DNA of 64,000 nucleotides from positions 525,290,618 through 525,354,617 of the forward strand of contig CM046882.1 of NCBI GenBank assembly GCA_025667525.1. The letters are read 5' to 3'. Of the stretch, positions 10,322 through 22,654 are shown in pieces. The notes under the pieces are model-generated. The model was not told the origin of the DNA, ran no database searches, and saw only the letters and a program-made list of their open reading frames with translations. The position numbers were made by a program, and so were the translations under genes. The stretch's first letter is position 1, and every line of letters begins with the position of its first letter. Origin of the DNA: Glebionis coronaria. Lineage: Eukaryota; Streptophyta; Magnoliopsida; Asterales; Asteraceae.

Positions 10322-11127
10322 AATTCCCCCATGCTAAGCAATTGCCGTGTCCTCACGCAATGATAAAATAAAACTATAACTACACCATTATTCAACTTTT
10401 GACTTTTTATTTTGCAAAGACATAAAATAACTTCAAGGATCATAAAAGCTCAAATAGATTCATCGTCCTCGACTTTTCACTTTTCCATGCCAAGTGCAAA
10501 AACAAGATCATTGTTATTATAAGTTGGTAGACTAACACGAACTCATGTGGGCTAATTATTCACTTAGACTCCCTTATTCCTAGGTGTGTCTCTTTTATTT
10601 TATTGTTGTCTTGAATGATCACGAGGATGCATTGTTGACTTATTTCGATAATTATTAGGCCGAAAATAAAGTGAACGATTTAATCAATAGTTAGCTAAAG
10701 GACAAAATCTTTTAAAACTGCTTCTCGGGCTCTCATAAAGTTCATATCTTGGCATAACTTGTTTCGCGATTTGAGACCTTTCTCGGATCGATATTTGGCA
10801 ATGACTTAATACTTCAAACCTTGAGAGACGCTCACAAAATAATGGTCTTCTCTTTATAATATTTCTTCACTTGAAGTTTTGAGAGATTCATACTTGGACC
10901 ACGACTTCTTCATTTTTCTCCAATCTTTATTTGGGATTTTGATTAACAACGATCCGCCTCCTTTTTGGACTTGGCTTCATTTATCCTCATACCTTATTTT
11001 GGTCTTTTTGGATAGACTTCTCCATGACTTTTTGGGAGTATTTTGCTTTTCGTCGTGTGTCTCGATCCTTCATATTGATTTTTTTGATAAATGAGTCTTC
11101 ACATCACTTGAGATCTTTAGCAATAAA
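10322..11127 (-). other. 3' non-coding tail of element A, part 1, with polypurine tract
   Basis: Positions 10322-10338 read on the minus strand as CTTAGCATGGGGGAATT, the plus-strand primer site directly before the 3' LTR. The remaining 790 bp are AT-rich and have no reliable ORF. Element C begins at 11128, after the duplicated ATAAA (11123-11127). Confidence 0.7.
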
Positions 11128-13659
11128 TGTGACGACCGTCAAACTCACGTTAACAACCATTAGAGTTTTTATAACGTCCTTGATTAAAACTTACTTGGGT
11201 TATGTTTATTTTGTGCTCGTCGGGTAAATTTATACTTATATTGTGTTTTTATTTGGAAATCTCGTGTTATGAACGTGCCTTTGGCCTATTATCTTGATAA
11301 ACGTCAACTAAATATTAATGATATGCTCAAAATATCTTAAAATAAATAGTGTCCTCACACTTAGCAACTTAGTCTCTTTTTGTGTGTGTCTGTGTGTCTT
11401 TTAAGTGTAACCCGGTATCCGCGCATACACGTTTATTTGTTTACGATGTAGACTTGAGATCATTACGGTATAATTTACCCACTTAGTTTATACTAATATA
11501 TCTCATTTTTTAAAGAGACGCTATTTTAGTTTTATTATGACTAAAATAATAGACATGTTATATAACATGTCTTCATGAAACACTTGAGTGTGTAAATTAC
11601 TAAATTTATATTATTGGTAATTTTATAAGTATAGCTTACAATTCATGTTAGTTGGTTTCAATTAAATAGTAGTATTTATCAATAAAAAAGAATACATGTC
11701 AACTCTTTTAGTGTGCACTGTTAGTACTCTATGATGGTAGATACAGTGACCTTTTGAGCTAATATTAGTACATTACTTAAACTTAGTGAGGAAGTCATCT
11801 TTTAGATTTTTGGTAAGTTATCATTTTGGACACCTAAATATGACTAAAACCAAAAAAAAAAAAAAAAAACGTATCCATTATGAGTAAAATTCTCTAGTGG
11901 ATTTCTTAAATGCATGACTACACCTTTGAACTAATATAAGACATTTATAGAAATTATATACACTGGTATCATCATCTACGTCATATAAAAAGTAATTAAA
12001 TAAAAATAAAAATAAATAATTATAGAAATAAATTTTATAGTTGTGTCAATAGTATAATGGCTTAAGAAATATTTACTATATGTCATCATTTATAATTTTT
12101 CGTTTCACGAGCAATATTCGTAAATTACGTTAAATCCATAAGCGTCATTAGCTTGTATAACGCATTAATGTTTATTAGATTATAATCTCTTATTTATTTA
12201 TCAAAATATTAACGTTCTCCGAATGCCGATGTTTTTATTCTATATTGAGCGTTTATTTTTCTTGTTTTACGTGTATCTTTCAAATCGCGTAACTATTAAA
12301 ATATCGGACTTTGACAATACCCGCGTTATCAAATATGATGTATAATATAAAGTTATATCTCACATTTACATAGCAAATGAAGTTATATATGATGAGGCAG
12401 GTACGTGTCTAACGAATAGGCATGCATTGTTTACTTAGGATAAAAGCTTCCAATTTCCTTTTATCTAATAACGATAAACACATAGATATTTCCTATAATA
12501 GCCGACACTACTTAAATTTAAGTAGTATTAAACAAATGTCGGTTTGAAGGTAATTCGTTCTTATGGGCTGGAATAGACACGGAAGTGATGTTTCGGACTT
12601 GATCTAATCGATCAAACTAGGTCGTATATAGTGAGACATATGTTCGACGGATGCTTTTAATGATACTCATTGTGTTGGATCTACACTTATTTATTATTCG
12701 ATAATCGATCCATGTTTCAGGTGAGTTTATAGCCTCGTTTTTACTGCTTTATATGTGTTTATAAACCCGCGAGGGGAATACATGCTCTTGGTATAAAAAT
12801 ATGATGTTTATATATATGTTATTGAGAGAATACATGTTTATGAATAAACATGTGGCTTGCTATATGCTTTGAACGAATACATGTTGTTGTAAATAAATGT
12901 AAGATGGTTGATTAAATGTTTTTGAAAGATGAACACAAGCGTTGATTGTATTGATTGTGAATCGCTATTTGCTAAGTGCTGTATTGCCAAAATTTGGAAA
13001 GTCCCTATAAACCCATGAATCGTTAACTACCTATGATGGGTAGGCGCTGGTACAGACGGATGGATCCATCGGGGATGGCCCCCACCTGGGCAGGTCGCAC
13101 CTGTGGGTTGGAGGCTCAGCCAGGTGTGTTGTATTAGAAGTAAGGGGGTATTCGGCAAAATACCTGACTAGGGCATTATTATACTTAAGGCTTCGGTGTC
13201 ATGGCTTAGTAGAATAGCGTGGACTTTCGGTATTGCATGTGTTGCACTATCGACAGTGGATGAGATTCTTGTGTTCAAAAGCTTTATAGTTTATTTCAAA
13301 TCCCATTATTGTTTATTTAAAAACCTATGAATTCACTCAACCGTTGTGTTGACATGTTAGCATGTATTCTCAGGTGTGTAGGTTTAAGAGCAGCTGGAGC
13401 ATGGAGCCGCGCAAGTTAAGTAAAGGCAATACAAACAATTTCCATTCGATACATTTGACAAATCTTTATTATTTTTATTAAGGTTTGTATAAATTGTTGG
13501 GACCTCTTTTTTTTATTAACTCTGATTTAATAAAATTATCGAATGGTTTATTTCATAAAACGTCTCTTTTGAGGTCGTTTTCTATGACTGTGTGTGATGT
13601 GCTCTGAAGTAACGCCCAATGTTGATATTCCGCTGCCTTGTGAAATTGGGGGTGTTACA
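11128..13659 (+). repeat. 5' LTR of element C
   Basis: 2532 bp, ends TGTGACGACC and GGGGTGTTACA. It contains an A-tract (about 11852-11870), an 18-base perfect palindrome at 11553-11570, a 20-base perfect palindrome at 12507-12526 flanked by CCGAC/GTCGG, and a GC-richer block at about 13020-13130 (TGGATCCATCGGGGATGGCC region). Confidence 0.9.
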
Positions 13660-14368
13660 GATTGGTATCAGAGCACTAGTTATAGCGAACTAGGTCGTTT
13701 TTAAAACCTAGACTATAACTGCTCTTTCGTAAAATTGTTTGATTGCCTTACAAAGTATCCGCGCGCTCATGGCTCCTAGAAACCAATGCTTGGTTGTGAT
13801 AATGTGATCCTATGTGTATATAGGAATGATTGTATGTATATGTATGTACATACTATGGTATTTAAAGGTATTGCGTGTGAAGCAATAGTCCTTGCGTGAT
13901 TATCATGCATTTTATAATGCGATTTTATAGATTTTGGCCTCACCGCCAATCATCGATCTCGATAATTAATTTATTATTTGAGTACGAGTATGAACTCATT
14001 TGATACCTTGGATACGTATATATTGTTCCGTAATAGATCACATATTGACTAATTTGAACTCGATTGTTGTTATCGCATCGTGATGTGCCATTTTAGGACA
14101 TCCCCTTTCGAACGTAATTGATTAACGTGATATTCGTATTTCCGTTACTTCTTATGATTTTGAAGAATCATTTCTTCAAGGAGACGTCTTCTACGTAATA
14201 AGACATTTAATTTATTGTGTTTGATTACGTTTTGTTGGCGAAAAGGAGGATGCCAATGTTGGTCCTAAAATATATATATACCCAAATCAACTATATATAA
14301 ATTGGGTACAACAAAGATATGCTCATAGTAGTCATTAGTTGAGCAACTTAAAAATTTGTATTTAAATG

Positions 14369-14740
14369 GAATGGGACATTTAAATATAGAGATTTTAAAT
14401 CGCCCAACTATGTGTCGTTTAAGGTTCTCTTATTGAAATGGATTGGGACATTTGAATAAGAAAGTTTTAAACCACTGGACCTTAGATTGTCGATGGTTTC
14501 TTTATTCAAATGGTATGGGACATTTGAATATAGAAATCATGGAGTAAGTTTGACACCCTGTCCTTTTCTTGGCATTTAATTTTGTTATGATATCGTGTTT
14601 TGTGACAGTATTACTGAGTAGGATGGCTTATAATCGTCTTGTTGAAATAAATTGGGACGCCTTTTTATTTGAACAAGAAAGTTATAAGTTCCCGAAACAT
14701 AAATTTTTTTAATTCTTGTTTACATGTATTGGGACGCCTT
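14369..14740 (+). repeat. Diverged repeat of about 70 bp inside C
   Basis: A core ATTGGGAC(A/G)(T/C)(T/C)TTT recurs with starts near 14369, 14442, 14513, 14651 and 14728. The spacing is 73, 71, 138 (twice 69) and 77. The flanks contain repeated TTGAATA(T/A)AGAAA-type sequence. The regular spacing suggests an old tandem array with one unit lost or unrecognisable. Confidence 0.55.
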
Positions 14741-15757
14741 TGGTTGTAAACAAAAATTATAAATGAGTGGACTCAAGTGTATCCGACATTGCGTGATTAT
14801 TTTTGTATAAGGATGTATTTCTTCGACTCGTGTTTTTGTTATCATTTTCGTAGTCCTTATAACCATTATTGGTTATCGTCTTTGTACCAGCGTCACTTTA
14901 ACCCTATTCCGACACATGATTTCTTTACACAAACCACTTTTAATGCATTTCGATTATCATAACCAATTAAAATGTCTAGTAATATTTTAATAACAAATGC
15001 CTTTATATTTGGCCAACGATTCCATATTAGTGACCACAATAGACACCTAAATGAACATGTACTAACTTTAACAGATTTTCATTGTCGTAAAAAATATGTT
15101 AGAACTCGGTAAATTTTCTTAGATACCCTTGAACTAAATCAGTTCATTTGATTAAGTTTAGAATATCTTTTTCAAAGGTTATTTTTGTAAACTCATGAAC
15201 AATACTTATTCCCAGTCGTTTTTACCAACTTTTCTCAAGACGACTCACTTACATTAAAAGTATCCACTGAAATTATTCGCTAATCCGATCAAACTGAAAT
15301 AACTAATTTTTTTTATTTGTTTACTTCTATTTTTTTAGCAACCCTAAATTAAGCCAATTTTAGAAAAAAAATTGAATTTTACAATTCTTAATTTAGTTTT
15401 GGAACATTTATTGTTTGACGAGTATCCTCTAGGAGATGAGATTAAGTGGTAATTGGCCATTGCAACATAATTTGTTGTCACAACACGACGCCAGTTTAAT
15501 CTATAGTTTTATTTTCTTCGTAACCATAACATTCTGTGGTAAATCATACACTTATCACAAACTAATTTAATGGTGGACTCCGGTATATATGAGCAACTTC
15601 ACATCCACCAATTTTTTTGACTTCTTTGATGTGTGTTGATGTATTTTTTTAGTCAGGAGTGCTTTAGTTGTGAGAGAAAAATTTTATATAGGTTTTCTAA
15701 AGAATCTTGGTGCTATGGTTTAGCTGCCAAACTTAATGAACTAGAATTGTCTACCGT

Positions 15758-15892
15758 GAGGTTAAGAGACTAAAGCATAGTCGAATCACTATCACTAAAG
15801 TTCGACAAAATTCGCGAAGGGGTCCTGAGTTCACGTACGAACGCGAGGACGAGATCAAGTGCGAGTATCCACACCTAATTTCGAGTGAGTAA
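15758..15892 (+). pseudogene. pol: Stub of chromovirus pol (integrase C terminus/chromodomain)
   Basis: Forty-five codons run uninterrupted to a TAA at 15890-15892. They include EVKRLKHSRITITKVR and CEYPHL. The decayed pol of element D ends in the same way ([19 protein letters not shown] ... DKYPHLF), so this is the chromodomain tail of a related Tekay/Del pol. In chromoviruses this domain directs integration to chromatin. No catalytic domain remains upstream. Confidence 0.75.
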
Positions 15893-15949
15893 ACATCTGA
15901 TAAGAGGAACTAAATTTCGCGGACGAAATTCTTTCTAACGGGTGGGTGA

Positions 15950-18733
15950 TGTGACGACCGTCAAACTCACGTTAACAACCATTAGAGTTTTTATAACGTC
16001 CTTGATTAAAACTTACTTGGGTTATGTTTATTTTGTGCTCGTCGGGTAAATTTATACTTATATTGTGTTTTTATTTGGAAATCTCGTGTTATGAACGTGC
16101 CTTTGGCCTATTATCTTGATAAACGTCAACTAAATATTAATGATATGCTCCAAATATCTTAAAATAAATAGTGTCCTCGCACTTAACAACTTAGTCTCTT
16201 TTTGTGTGTGTCTGTGTGTCTTTTAAGTGTAACCCGGTATCCGCGCATACACGTTTATTTGTTTACGATGTAGACTTGAGATCATTACGGTATAATTTAC
16301 CCACTTAGTTTATACTAATATATCTCATTTTTTAAAGAGACGCTATTTTAGTTTTATTATGACTAAAATAATAGACATGTTATATAACATGTCTTCATGA
16401 AACACTTGAGTGTGTAAATTACTAAATTTATATTATTGGTAATTTTATAAGTATAGCTTACAATTCATGTTAGTTGGTTTCAATTAAATAGTACTCCCTC
16501 CGTCCCTAAATAAATGTCCACTGTTGACTTTTGAAGTCAACCGTTTTTAACTTTGACCTTAAATTATCGTGTATGTGTTATATAATACTTGATACAAATC
16601 ACACGAATGGATTGAGTTTTAAATATATTTTCATTAGTATAATTTTCACCAAGTATTATATAGCACAAACAAAATAATTTACGGTCAAAGTTTACAGAAA
16701 ATGACTCCGAAAGTCAAACGTGGACATTTAATTAGGGACGGAGGGAGTAGTATTTATCAATAAAAAAGAATACATGGCAACTCTTTTAGTGTGCACTGTT
16801 ATTACTCTATGATGGTAGATACAGTGACCTTTTGAGCTAATATTAGTACATTACTTAAACTTAGTGAGGAAGTCATCTTTTAGATTTTTGGTAAGTTATC
16901 ATTTTGGACACCTAAATATGACTAAAACCCAAAAAAAAAAAACGTATCCATTATGAGTAAAATTCTCTAGTGGATTTCTTAAATGCATGACTACACCTTT
17001 GAACTAATATAAGACATTTATAGAAATTATATACACTGGTATCATCATCTACGTCATATAAAAAGTAATTAAATAAAAATAAAAATAAATAATTATAGAA
17101 ATAAATTTTATAGTTGTGTCAATAGTATAATGGCTTAAGAAATATTTACTATATGTCATCATTTATAATTTTTCGTTTCACGAGCAATATTCGTAAATTA
17201 CGTTAAATCCATAAGCGTCATTAGCTTGTATAACGCATTAATGTTTATTAGATTATAATCTCTTATTTATTTATCAAAATATTAACGTTCTCCGAATGCC
17301 GATGTTTTTATTCTATATTGAGCGTTTATTTTTCTTGTTTTACGTGTATCTTTCAAATCGCGTAACTATTAAAATATCGGACTTTGACAATACCCGCGTT
17401 ATCAAATATGATGTATAATATAAAGTTATATCTCACATTTACATAGCAAATGAAGTTATATATGATGAGGCAGGTACGTGTCTAACGAATAGGCATGCAT
17501 TGTTTACTTAGGATAAAAGCTTCCAATTTCCTTTTATCTAATAACGATAAACACATAGATATTTCCTATAATAGCCGACACTACTTAAATTTAAGTAGTA
17601 TTAAACAAATGTCGGTTTGAAGGTAATTCGTTCTTATGGGCTGGAATAGACACGGAAGTGATGTTTCGGACTTGATCTAATCGATCAAACTAGGTCGTAT
17701 ATAGTGAGACATATGTTCGACGGATGCTTTTAATGATACTCATTGTGTTGGATCTACACTTATTTATTATTCGATAATCGATCCATGTTTCAGGTGAGTT
17801 TATAGCCTCGTTTTTACTGCTTTATATGTGTTTATAAACCCGCGAGGGGGAATACATGCTCTTGGTATAAAAATATGATGTTTATATATATGTTATTGAG
17901 AGAATACATGTTTATGAATAAACATGTGGCTTGCTATATGCTTTGAACGAATACATGTTGTTGTAAATAAATGTAAGATGGTTGATTAAATGTTTTTGAA
18001 AGATGAACACAAGCGTTGATTGTATTGATTGTGAATCGCTATTTGCTAAGTGCTGTATTGCCAAAATTTGGAAAGTCCCTATAAACCCATGAACCGTTAA
18101 CTACCTATGATGGGTAGGCGCTGGTACAGACGGATGGATCCATCGGGGATGGCCCCCACCTGGGCAGGTCGCACCTGTGGGTTGGAGGCTCAGCCAGGTG
18201 TGTTGTATTAGAAGTAAGGGGGTATTCGGCAAAATACCTGACTAGGGCATTATTATACTTAAGGCTTCGGTGTCATGGCTTAGTAGAATAGCGTGGACTT
18301 TCGGTATTGCATGTGTTGCACTATCGACAGTGGATGAGATTCTTGTGTTCAAAAGCTTTATGGTTTATTTCAAATCCCATTATTGTTTATTTAAAAACCT
18401 ATGAATTCACTCAACCGTTGTGTTGACATGTTAGCATGTATTCTCAGGTGTGTAGGTTTAAGAGCAGCTGGAGCATGGAGCCGCGCAGGTTAAGTAAAGG
18501 CAATACAAACAATTTCCATTCGATACATTTGACAAATCTTTATTATTTTTATTAAGGTTTGTATAAATTGTTGGGACCTCTTTTTTTTATTAACTCTGAT
18601 TTAATAAAATTATCGAATGGTTTATTTCATAAAACGTCTCTTTTGAGGTCGTTTTCTATGACTGTGTGTGATGTGCTATGAAGTAACGCCCAATGTTGAT
18701 ATTCCGCTGCCTTGTGAAATTGGGGGTGTTACA
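15950..18733 (+). repeat. 3' LTR of element C
   Basis: 2784 bp with the same ends as the 5' LTR. It differs from the 5' copy by the MITE at 16494-16747 plus one TA, a shorter A-tract near 16930, and about a dozen substitutions that I can see. Confidence 0.9.
16494..16747. mobile_element. Stowaway-type MITE in the 3' LTR of C
   Basis: 254 bp with long terminal inverted repeats that start CTCCCTCCGTCCCTAA at both ends and stay alignable for about 45 bases. It is flanked by the TA duplication (16492-16493 and 16748-16749). The 5' LTR of C keeps the empty site (AATAGTAGTATTT, near 11670), which proves insertion after C landed. It has no coding capacity; a Tc1/mariner-family transposase would have moved it. 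Confidence 0.95.
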
Positions 18734-18738
18734 ATAAA

Positions 18739-19886
18739 ACATAGCCCTCATGTCTTGTTAGGACCTTTTTGGACTCGCCAATCTTCGCATCCCGCTTCAA
18801 TAAGTTATGCCTTGGCTATGAACTCTAATCCATACCGAGCAACTTTTAAACGATCTTGGGCTAGAAGCTAAGTAACTTTTCAAATCGTTCAACATTATTT
18901 ATTGCAAATAAAATTTATTAACAAGCGATGGGAGAATAGGCTCATAATTAACTCACATAAATTCCCGAAAGAATACCACACTTATAATTGGCTCTATCAT
19001 CTCTTGTTCTCCATATTGTAAAATTCCAAGAATGAAATCAATGGATACTTAGCCTATTAAATCAAAGTTTTGGGTTTTCAAGTCATCTATAGGATCTTGC
19101 ATCTTCTTAAACTTTTGCAAGTTTTAGAATTTGCGTTTTAAAGTTCCCTTGATAGACGACTTTCTAGAATCAATTATAGGAGCTTGCGAAAAGTTCTTGT
19201 CCTTAACTCGTATGAATTAAGACTTTCGCGTTTTAAAGCTCCCTATATAATAGCCTAGCAAAACTTAATTCAAATACGTTAAGGAAAAGCTAAGGTTAAA
19301 AACCGAGTCGAGTCAAAAACTATTCTTATTGAAAGCCTACATTTGTGTCAAAAACACTTATTTTCTTTATTAAAACTTAAAAATAACACAAAAAAATTAA
19401 AATTTTATTGAAAAATGAGAAAAACAATACGTTTGGACACGACAAAAGCAATTGCAAGCGATTATATCGATTGACTCCCCCATGCTAAAACCAAACATTG
19501 TCCTCAATGTTTCTTAGCTCAAGAGTGACACCCCCTTGCTAAGACATGAAGAGTCTAATGCAAACTCCTAGCATGGAAAGAGTACGCAAATCTATAAGCT
19601 GTTTATTAAGTATGCCTCAAGATAAAACGTTAGTCGATAAAAATCAAGGGTAAAAAGTGTGCCCCTTTTTGGCATTCAAAGAATGGAAGATCAAGTGGAC
19701 CGGAAAAAACCGAACACGAGAGTCTTCAAATATTAGGGTCATACCTAATATCACAACACAACGAATCACGAACACGAGCTTGAAAGATCAAGCCTTATTA
19801 GGTGTTAGAAAATAGAAAGAAGATAGAAAAACTCGTTTTTGTTAACCAAGTCATGAGCTCGACTCGATCCCCGCATTCATTGGTCC
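18739..19886 (-). other. 3' non-coding region of element A, part 2
   Basis: This follows the end of the A gag-protease frame. It contains the inverted repeat AAACATTGTCCTCAATGTTT (19493-19512), next to an internal copy of A's polypurine tract (19475-19490, minus strand TTTTAGCATGGGGGAG), and a weaker copy near 19529-19545. No reverse transcriptase or integrase is present. Confidence 0.65.
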
Positions 19887-20209
19887 TTAGGGAAAGAAGG
19901 TGAAAACCGGCATATTAGGATAAAATCCAACATAAAGCACGATGCCGGGGTCAAAGATCTCATCCTCGTTGTCGGATGACAAACGAAAGGATAAAACTCC
20001 AACACGAATCTCTAACAAGAGATGGTAGTCACAAACAAGTGTATGGATGTAGCATGCTCCACGAGGTAAACTCGCACCAAGATAATTAAAAAGTCTTTCA
20101 ATTATTGCATCGGTGAAAGGCCGAGATTTCCCTAAATCAACGATTCCGGGATCGAATACCTCGTCCTCGGTGGAGAAAGGAATAGACAACAAGGTGTCGT
20201 CCCCCCATG
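19887..20209 (-). CDS. gag-pro: Element A gag-protease, C-terminal part
   Basis: This is the downstream piece of the ORF that starts at 37644 and is interrupted by element B. Removing B and one copy of its target duplication joins 34716 directly to 20209. The combined length is 3252 bases, exactly 1084 codons ending at 19887, so no frame was lost. This part is acidic, with repeated E(D/V)(E/I)FDPGIV-type segments, and belongs to the poorly conserved tail after the protease. The element stops here without polymerase domains. Confidence 0.7.
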
Positions 20210-22372
20210 CTAATTGAAATGTAGTATAATGCAAGTTCGTTTTCTCAGTTCTTAACCAATAGAAAGTCCAATCAATATCAGATTTATAATTGTTCTTGGT
20301 TGTTCAAGCTTGCTTGGTAATCTATTGCTAATTCAAACAACACTATTTAAAAATGAAAAATATAAACCTACTTATACGTAAAACAAGTTGCAAATACCAA
20401 ATTTTTATTCAAACAAAATTAAAATTGCAAAATATAAAACTAAGAGGACTGAAAATGTAAATTCTAGGAAAATTAAATGCTTGAAATGTAAGTTCTATCA
20501 ACTATAGGGACTAAAAATGTAAAACAGTTAACTATAAGGACCAAACTTGTAAAACTGATAACAACCTAACCAAATAATAACAAACTAACAAACTTGATAA
20601 CTGAAATTTAACAAACTTCAAATGTAAAGGACTGAATTTTGCAAATACCACAAAATTAGGAAGTTTAGCTAGGTTTTAGAACTGATTAAACTTCTAGGGA
20701 CTAAAGTGAAATTTTTACAAACTTTTAACTAAAAACGGGACACAAACAAGATTAAGCTCGTTTGAGCTTATTACTCAACCAATTAAGCTGAAACAACTTG
20801 CAAAACTCTTAAAATCCAATTAAGACTACGTGTGTTCAAGGAAATAAGCTAAAAGTCAGAATTAATCAAATGAGTGCTTATTAATAAGCACAAAATAAGC
20901 TACAGCTTATTTCAATCAGTCACAACCTGTTTTTTGTAAAGAAACTGATTAAGCACTTGATTACAAGAACGGGAAATCAAACTAGAACCATTTTCATCAA
21001 GTAATGAATGAAAAATCTGAAATAAGCTCTTTTGAGCTTATGTTGACCAGGTTTGACCAATTTTTATGAAAAAGCTCAAAACTTCAAATCTTGATATTCA
21101 ACACTTTCTAAATGGATTTGTGAAAGAAAACCAAGACTTTTGTGAAGAGGATTAAGAGAACCAGTAAAACAGTAGGCACTTTACATCAGAGAATGAAATT
21201 TGCTCAATCCTTGACTAAAAAGCTAATTCCTAGCTTATTACCTAAAACTGTAGATTTTCCTCTTAGAAACTAAAAGTTTATGATGTAAGCTATAACTAGA
21301 AACAAGTTTGAGCAAATTTAACCAAGTAATGAAAGAGAATTCAGCAATTGAAAGTAACAAGTTTTCAAAACAAAGCTGATAAAAAGGATGACCCAAACTA
21401 TTTTAGTACCAATTGCCTTTTTGACTATTTTTATTGCTTGTAAAAGACTTAAAACCAATTGTTAACACCTAATGACTAGAAATGAACTCTTAAACACCAA
21501 TTATCAACACTTGAAAACCACTTAAAAGCTACTACCAAACACTCCTTTATCTGTTTTGATCAAGATTTTACAAAAGTTTTTTAAGTTCTGGATTAAGCTG
21601 ATACAAAAGCTATAGCAGACTAGTTTCAATGGACAAAATGAAGTGTATTCAAGCTAAGAACAAACAATAACCAAGGCTAGAACTGAAAGTAAGCTATTAT
21701 GCTAAATAGTAACTGAATTATGCAGAAACTACAACTAGAACACAATTATGCAAGATCAAGCTACAAAACACTAGAATCAATCAAACATCAACTACTCATC
21801 AAGTAAAACAGGCAGCCATCAAGATTAACTAGGAAAATTAAGCATGTAATTGACTGATTTAGAGGAACAAAAATCAAGAGCTATAGAACCTATTGTAGAA
21901 GTCCTTTGGGAAGAAGAGGAGCGCTGAGCTCTCTTGCACTAGTGATACCACCACCTATCACTAGTAATCAACTCAAATCATTCAACAATCAACTGCAAAT
22001 CATCAAACTGCCATGAAATCTTCAAGAACAATGGAAATACTTGAATTCTGATCAAACAGCTACAAAACTTCACCAATGTCAGTTATGATCATTGGATGAT
22101 CATAACAAACATCAAACAGCAACTAGTATATCCAATAGCAACAAGAATCAACAGGAATTTGAAGAACAGAATTTGGCGGGAAAATGAAGTTTGAATTTTA
22201 TTGCATGAATTCAGTTACAAATGTTTGTTACAAGCTAACAACTAACTAACTGACTTAAGAGTTTGTCAGACTCTTGAGTAGTTAGGGGAAAAGTGAGGGA
22301 AAAAGGGAAAGGGAAAATTTAACTATGTGTTTTACAAAATTAAGCTACAATGAGAAATGAGGTACAAGCTAT

Positions 22373-22381
22373 CTATTTATA
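22373..22381 (-). promoter_or_regulatory. TATA box, left LTR of B
   Basis: TATAAATAG on the minus strand, within GCCTATAAATAGATAG. The ACGT-core sites lie 30 to 280 bases upstream in the element's sense. The right LTR has the same box at about 33843-33851. Confidence 0.65.
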
Positions 22382-22628
22382 GGCAAGATATGAGAGTTTG
22401 TTGGAGTTGTGACGTGTCAGAACCAGTAGTAAATTGCCACGTGGAAAAATTCTGCATTTGCTCTTTGAAGGTGATGAACACTGAATTGGGGGTTTTTGAT
22501 TGAATGGATAATTTGTTAATTGGATTGCACCATTGTATTCCTCTCTTCAAAACGAGCAAATTTGGTGTTTTGATCTTCTCATGAAACGCCTTCTATCAAA
22601 ATCCCGATCCTGGAAATATTTTTTGTTA

Positions 22629-22654
22629 AAGAAGATGACACGTGTCATCTTCTT
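22629..22654. promoter_or_regulatory. 26-base perfect palindrome centred on a G-box, left LTR of B
   Basis: Each half is AAGAAGATGACAC and the centre is ACACGTGT, a G-box/ABRE core bound by plant bZIP and bHLH factors. The identical palindrome is at 34099-34124. It lies about 250 bases upstream of the TATA box in the transcribed sense. Confidence 0.8.

Larger units (their letters stand above)
13660..15949 (+). other. Interior of element C
   Basis: A primer site TGGTATCAGAGC (13663-13674, initiator Met tRNA) lies 3 bases after the LTR. The rest is AT-rich and non-coding, with five diverged repeats (about 14369-14740) and a pol stub at 15758-15892. A purine-rich AACGGGTGGGTGA (15937-15949) precedes the 3' LTR and is a weak polypurine tract. 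Confidence 0.75.
11128..18733 (+). mobile_element. Element C: gene-poor, chromovirus-derived large retrotransposon derivative
   Basis: The LTRs (2532 and 2784 bp) are near-identical except for a 256-bp MITE insertion in the right one. The target duplication ATAAA is present on both sides (11123-11127 and 18734-18738). An initiator-Met primer site follows the 5' LTR. The 2290-bp interior has no gag or pol apart from a 45-codon stub of the pol C terminus just before the 3' LTR. It therefore arose by internal deletion of a Tekay/Del-like chromovirus and moves, if at all, with proteins from others. Confidence 0.9.

Noticed and set aside
18668..18871. 67-codon ORF across the C/A junction
   Set aside because: It spans the 3' LTR end and the TSD, so it is a chance fusion of unrelated sequence.
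22377..22559. Identical 60-codon minus-strand ORFs in both B LTRs (also 33847-34029)
   Set aside because: The duplication only reflects LTR identity. The ORF overlaps the TATA box and G-box cluster and has no protein-like features.
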